Both the position numbers and the translations under genes were made by a program. The notes under the pieces were generated by a model. The model was not told the origin of the DNA and did no database searches. It was given only the letters and a program-made list of their open reading frames with translations. Below are positions 60,882 to 64,000 of a stretch of DNA of 64,000 nt, in pieces. Numbering within the stretch: position 1 is the stretch's first letter; every line of letters begins with the position of its first letter. The DNA comes from Tsukamurella sp. PLM1 (GTDB lineage: Bacteria; Actinomycetota; Actinomycetes; Mycobacteriales; Mycobacteriaceae): assembly GCF_023168325.1 (NCBI RefSeq), contig NZ_AP025688.1, forward strand, positions 4,327,068 through 4,391,067, given 5' to 3'.

Positions 60882-62090
60882 TCAGCGCTTGCGCTTCTTC
60901 CGCTGTTGGTTGCGCTGCTGCTGATTCCGCTGCTGCTGTCGGGCGTTCCCCGACGGATGCTGGGCCTTGGGCTTCGCGCCGGCGGCCGGCTTCGACCCCG
61001 CTGCGGGCTTCGCGCCGGCGGCCGGCTTCGCACCGGGGGAGGGCTTCGACGGTTCCGCATCCCCGGCCTCGTCCCCGCTCTCGTCCGCCGTCTCGGCGGC
61101 CTTGGTGAGCGCCACGGCGCCCTTCTTCTTCGGCTTGGCTCCGGGTTTGGGCGCGTTCTCCGCCCGCTTCTCCTGGGCGAGGCGCTTCTTCTCCTCATCC
61201 TCCTTGTCGAGCCTGCCGAACACGATGTGCTGCTGGAAGTACGTCCAGATGTTCTGCGTGACCCAGTAGATGAGGATGGCGACCGGCAGGAAGAAGCCAC
61301 CGACCAGGACACCAATGGGGAAGACCCACAGCATGAGCCGATTCATGATGGCCGTCTGCGGGTTGTCCAGCGAGGCGACGGGCTGACGGGCGATCGAGGC
61401 GCGTGAGTTGAAGTGCGTGGCCAGGGCGGCGACGACCATCAACGGGATCGACAGCGCGATGATCCAGATCTTCTGGAAGTCCGGCTCGATGAACGCGTTG
61501 TCGGGCCCCACAGGCATGAACGCCTGGAACTGCTCGACCGGCTGCTGGATGTACGACGACAGCGGCACGCCGAAGAGACGTGCGTCCAGGAAGCTCTCGA
61601 CGTCCTGCGCCGAGAAGAAGTAGTTCGGCGTGTGCCGCGTGGCGTAGGCGCTCATGTCGGGTGAACCGAACATCTGGGTCGCGCCGCCGCTCATCCGGTT
61701 GAAGGAGCGCAAGACATGGAACAGGCCGATGAACACGGGCACCTGCAACAACGCGGGGAGACAGCCGAGCAGCGGGTTGAAGCCGTGCTCCTTCTGCAGC
61801 TTCTGCATCTCCAGGGCCAGCTTCTGCCGGTCCTTGCCGTACTTCTTCCGCAGGGCTTGCATCTGCGGCTGGAACTCCTGCATCTGCCGCGTCGTCTTGA
61901 TCTGCCGGACGAACGGCTTGTACAGGATGGCACGCAGGGTGAGCACCAGGAAGACCACCGACAGCGCCCAGGTGATCCCGCTGTCGGCGCCGAGGCCGGG
62001 CACGAAGGAGAACACCTTGTGCCAGACCCACATGATGCCCGACACCGGGTAGTACACGTAGTCCAGTGACCACGGATTGAAGTTCGACAC
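60882..62090 (-). CDS. yidC: Membrane protein insertase YidC (402 aa)
   Basis: The GTG start gives [20 protein letters not shown]. Five membrane segments are visible, with the conserved cytoplasmic hairpin [20 protein letters not shown] between the first two, [20 protein letters not shown], and [20 protein letters not shown] at the end. The cytoplasmic tail from about residue 310 is long, basic and repetitive ([19 protein letters not shown], then Gln/Arg/Lys runs) and should bind the ribosome. Actinobacterial YidC inserts membrane proteins with or without SecYEG. Confidence 0.96.
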   Translation of the reverse strand: MSNFNPWSLDYVYYPVSGIMWVWHKVFSFVPGLGADSGITWALSVVFLVLTLRAILYKPFVRQIKTTRQMQEFQPQMQALRKKYGKDRQKLALEMQKLQKEHGFNPLLGCLPALLQVPVFIGLFHVLRSFNRMSGGATQMFGSPDMSAYATRHTPNYFFSAQDVESFLDARLFGVPLSSYIQQPVEQFQAFMPVGPDNAFIEPDFQKIWIIALSIPLMVVAALATHFNSRASIARQPVASLDNPQTAIMNRLMLWVFPIGVLVGGFFLPVAILIYWVTQNIWTYFQQHIVFGRLDKEDEEKKRLAQEKRAENAPKPGAKPKKKGAVALTKAAETADESGDEAGDAEPSKPSPGAKPAAGAKPAAGSKPAAGAKPKAQHPSGNARQQQRNQQQRNQQRKKRKR

Positions 62091-62176
62091 GGGGCGATGC
62101 TCCTAGTCAGTCATACGGAAGAGGTTCTGGTGGCGCGGGTTCCGCGCGGTGGCGCCGGGCGCCGGTGGCGGACGGA

Positions 62177-62436
62177 CTATTCCGGGACGGGGTCCCACCC
62201 TCCGCGGTGCCACGGACCGCACTTGAGCAGCCGAATGGTACTGAGGTACACGCCCTTGGCGGCGCCGTGCGCCGAAAGCGCCTCCACCGCATACTCACTG
62301 CAGGTGGGGGTGAATCGGCAGGTCGGCGGACGCACGGGGAGATCCAGGTCCGGTACAGCTGCACCAGACCGATCAGGGCCCGGCGGGGCGCGGCCCGCAG
62401 CATGGTCGTCGAGGACCTCGCCGTGGAGTCGCTCAC
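62177..62436 (-). CDS. yidD: Membrane protein insertion efficiency factor YidD (apparent frameshift)
   Basis: Begins [20 protein letters not shown] from a GTG that overlaps rnpA by four bases. [15 protein letters not shown] leads into the GGGG run at 62336-62339. One extra base gives [20 protein letters not shown], the conserved cysteine motif, and [20 protein letters not shown], ending DPVPE. This amphipathic protein assists YidC. Confidence 0.92.
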
Positions 62437-62837
62437 AGCGCACCCAACTTCGTCAGTCCTGAACGCAGTTGCGCCGCCAGCTCGTTCGCGTCGTCGTCGG
62501 CCGCCGGGCGGAGTGCGCGGATCACCACGAGCACACCGTCGTCCAACTCACCGACGAGGGACGCGGCGGCGGCGCGCAGCCTACGCGATACGGAGTGCCG
62601 AATCACCGCGTTGCCCACCGCTTTCGACACGACGAGCCCGACGCGCGCCGGCACCGTCGCAGGATCGATCGCGGACACGACGAGGCCCGGTCCCCCCTCG
62701 GAAGCGGGAACCGGGCTGGAGTCGGTCGCTGTCTTCGCCACGTGCACCACGAGGGAACGACGGCCCACGCGCCTGCCACCCCTGACCGCCGCGGCGAAGT
62801 CGCGCGACGAGCTCATCCGATGGTGGACGGGTAGCAC
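62433..62837 (-). CDS. rnpA: Ribonuclease P protein component (134 aa)
   Basis: GTG start giving [20 protein letters not shown]. The RNR signature is [17 protein letters not shown]. It binds RNase P RNA for tRNA 5' processing. Order rpmH-rnpA-yidD-yidC is standard. A region with proline and charged residues ([12 protein letters not shown]) extends the middle loop relative to enterobacteria. Confidence 0.95.
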   Translation of the reverse strand: MLPVHHRMSSSRDFAAAVRGGRRVGRRSLVVHVAKTATDSSPVPASEGGPGLVVSAIDPATVPARVGLVVSKAVGNAVIRHSVSRRLRAAAASLVGELDDGVLVVIRALRPAADDDANELAAQLRSGLTKLGAL

Positions 62838-62924
62838 AGCGATGGTCTGCCTTCTCTATCGCCTTTGCACGAGCGCCACCGCACCCTGGAAGATGGGACG
62901 CGGTGGCGCTACGCGAACGAAAAC

Positions 62925-63068
62925 TCAGGCCGTCAGCTTCGCGCGGCCCTTGGTCCGACGCGACGAGACGATGGCGCGCCCGGCACGGGTACGCATACGG
63001 AGACGGAAGCCGTGCACCCGCGCGCGGCGACGGTTGTTCGGCTGGAACGTCCGCTTGCCCTTGGCCAC
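62925..63068 (-). CDS. rpmH: 50S ribosomal protein L34 (47 aa)
   Basis: The 47 residues begin [20 protein letters not shown] and end TKGRAKLTA, the full L34 sequence type of actinobacteria. The GTG start has AAGGAG seven bases upstream. It heads the leftward rpmH-rnpA-yidD-yidC-jag cluster, 87 bp from rnpA, and has a promoter at 63199-63227. Confidence 0.97.
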   Translation of the reverse strand: MAKGKRTFQPNNRRRARVHGFRLRMRTRAGRAIVSSRRTKGRAKLTA

Positions 63069-63198
63069 GGTGACACTCCTTGTTCAGTGGACGGCGCAGG
63101 TGCGCCGCCGATGGTTGGACGGAAACTCTTCGGCGGCACGTGAAGCTCGACTTGAGGTCGAACCCATCCGACGAATCGGCGTGCGCACAGACCGGTCA

Positions 63199-63227
63199 AG
63201 ACTACTTATCCCCGCTGACAAGGTCAA
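63199..63227 (-). promoter_or_regulatory. Housekeeping promoter for rpmH
   Basis: On the minus strand TTGACC (63222-63227) and TAGTCT (63199-63204) lie 17 bp apart, a good SigA-type match. This gives an rpmH leader of about 125 bases. Confidence 0.65.
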
Positions 63228-63329
63228 ACCGGAACACTCCGACCACCGTGACGTACCTCACACGCGCGTCACCGCGACACGCCGAGCACTCCCGACATCC
63301 CACGTCGGCCTGGGAGAATGTGCTGGGTG

Positions 63330-63358
63330 TTGAGTACTGCGCTCGGCTCTGTTAACTT
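63330..63358 (+). promoter_or_regulatory. Housekeeping promoter for dnaA
   Basis: TTGAGT (63330-63335) and TAACTT (63353-63358), 17 bp apart. A leader of about 335 bases would follow and include the DnaA-box-like cluster. Confidence 0.6.
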
Positions 63359-63550
63359 TGCCGAATGCGATTGCTGAGCGCGGCCACGGCCCCCGTGGAG
63401 TCGGAGCACGGCAGCTCCCGACCGAACCTGCACGAGCGTGTGGCGGGCTCGGAGCCGCACCGTAGCCGGTGCGCCCCGAGCGGCCACCCACTAGCCCAGC
63501 GAAATCGATTCACGGCCGAAGCAACCGGCCGGCAACACCCGTTGTCACGG

Positions 63551-63582
63551 TTCTCCACACCTGTGGATGAAGCTGTGGAGTA
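63551..63582. promoter_or_regulatory. DnaA-box-like cluster upstream of dnaA
   Basis: TTCTCCACA at 63551-63559, TGTGGATGA at 63562-63570 and TGTGGAGTA at 63574-63582 resemble TTATCCACA in both orientations. They may autoregulate dnaA or form part of the origin. In mycobacteria the main origin lies on the other side of dnaA, outside this window. The remaining rpmH-dnaA gap (63069-63699) shows only the two promoters and no gene. Confidence 0.65.
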
Positions 63583-63699
63583 CAGTTCTGTCGCAGGTCG
63601 GGTGGGGTACCGATATGCACAGATCGACGTAGCACATGTGAGTAGAGATCGCCGGGCGAACCGGAGGCCACCCGCCTCCGAACCCGGCCGGAGGGCCTG

Positions 63700-64000
63700 A
63701 TGACCGTTGATCCGCTGATCGAGACGTGGACGGACGTCGTCGACGAGCTCTGCGGAGACAACACCGAACGCACCCTCACGAAGCAGGAGAAGGCATGGCT
63801 GCGCCTCGTCCAGCCGCTCACCCTGACTGAGGGCTTCGCGCTCGTCGCCGTGCCCTCGCAGCTGATGAAGGACGCTATCGACCGCAGCCTGCGCGAGCCA
63901 CTCGTGGCGGCGCTGTCCACGCGCCTCGGCCAGGACGTCGAGCTCGGCGTCAGGATCTCCCCCGACGCCACGCCGCCCATCGTCGAGAGCGAGCCGGAGG
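63700..64000 (+). CDS. dnaA: Chromosomal replication initiator DnaA, N-terminal part (partial)
   Basis: ATG after CCGGAGGG. The 100 visible residues begin MTVDPLIETWTDVVDELCGD and contain KQEKAWLRLVQPLTLTEGFA and VAVPSQLMKDAIDRSLREPL, the DnaA domain I fold that contacts DnaB and other partners. The gene runs past the window end. Confidence 0.96.
   Translation, partial: MTVDPLIETWTDVVDELCGDNTERTLTKQEKAWLRLVQPLTLTEGFALVAVPSQLMKDAIDRSLREPLVAALSTRLGQDVELGVRISPDATPPIVESEPE

Noticed and set aside
63541..63549. GTTGTCACGG as an additional DnaA box
   Set aside because: It lacks the CCACA end of the box and is no better than chance matches.

Overview
The window is about 70% G+C chromosomal DNA from a mycolic-acid actinomycete (order Mycobacteriales). 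The support is actinobacterial gene order next to the origin (rpmH-rnpA-yidD-yidC-jag-rsmG-parA-parB, ending in dnaA), a CwlM-type pseudo-amidase, SigM with its anti-sigma factor and trxB-trxA, a MurJ/pseudokinase pair, ino1, and a mycothiol-type DinB protein. A Tsukamurella- or Gordonia-like genus would fit, but the sequence alone does not settle it.

Layout. 1-184 is the 3' end of ino1. 257-15495 is a large Ter (tellurium/stress response) island: TerD-domain proteins, three adjacent AIM24-family genes, a TerC-like DUF475 membrane protein, and a tightly coupled operon (8537-15495) encoding an unknown helical protein, an HpcH/citrate-lyase-like enzyme, two phosphoribosyltransferase-type enzymes, a HAD phosphatase and a double-TerD protein. 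15.5-36.3 kb holds mixed metabolism and transport: an OPT transporter, an LLM flavin oxidoreductase, a PhoX-type phosphatase, a MarR-MFS pair, SDR, O-methyltransferase, a winged-helix protein, a DUF222-HNH protein, leuS, SdpI, a BASS symporter, an iron-regulated FecB-type lipoprotein, YqgE, an MFS exporter and an Asp-rich protein. 36.3-57 kb is the cell-envelope and redox neighbourhood known from Mycobacterium: pcnA, mutT4, DUF6049, murJ, a pseudokinase, tag, putA, sigM, anti-sigma, trxB, trxA, cwlM, a GNAT-like protein, parB and parA. 57-64 kb is the origin-proximal end, with a 2.4-kb gene-free stretch among six parS-like sites, then rsmG to rpmH and the start of dnaA.

Regulation that can be read directly: a matched pair of SigM-type promoters (before the anti-sigma gene and before the Asp-rich gene at 35768), a SigH/SigR-type promoter before trxB, a DtxR/IdeR box before the FecB-type gene, a possible PHO box before phoX, an AT-rich operator/promoter before the MFS gene of the MarR pair, and promoters for rpmH and dnaA.

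Caution on sequence quality. About 30 apparent frameshifts interrupt otherwise well-conserved genes, including essential ones (leuS, parA, parB, rsmG, murJ). Nearly all look like one missing base in a G or C run. I read them as sequencing or assembly errors, not pseudogenes, and give full gene extents across them. Coordinates of those genes are spans of the visible sequence, so their lengths need not be divisible by three.
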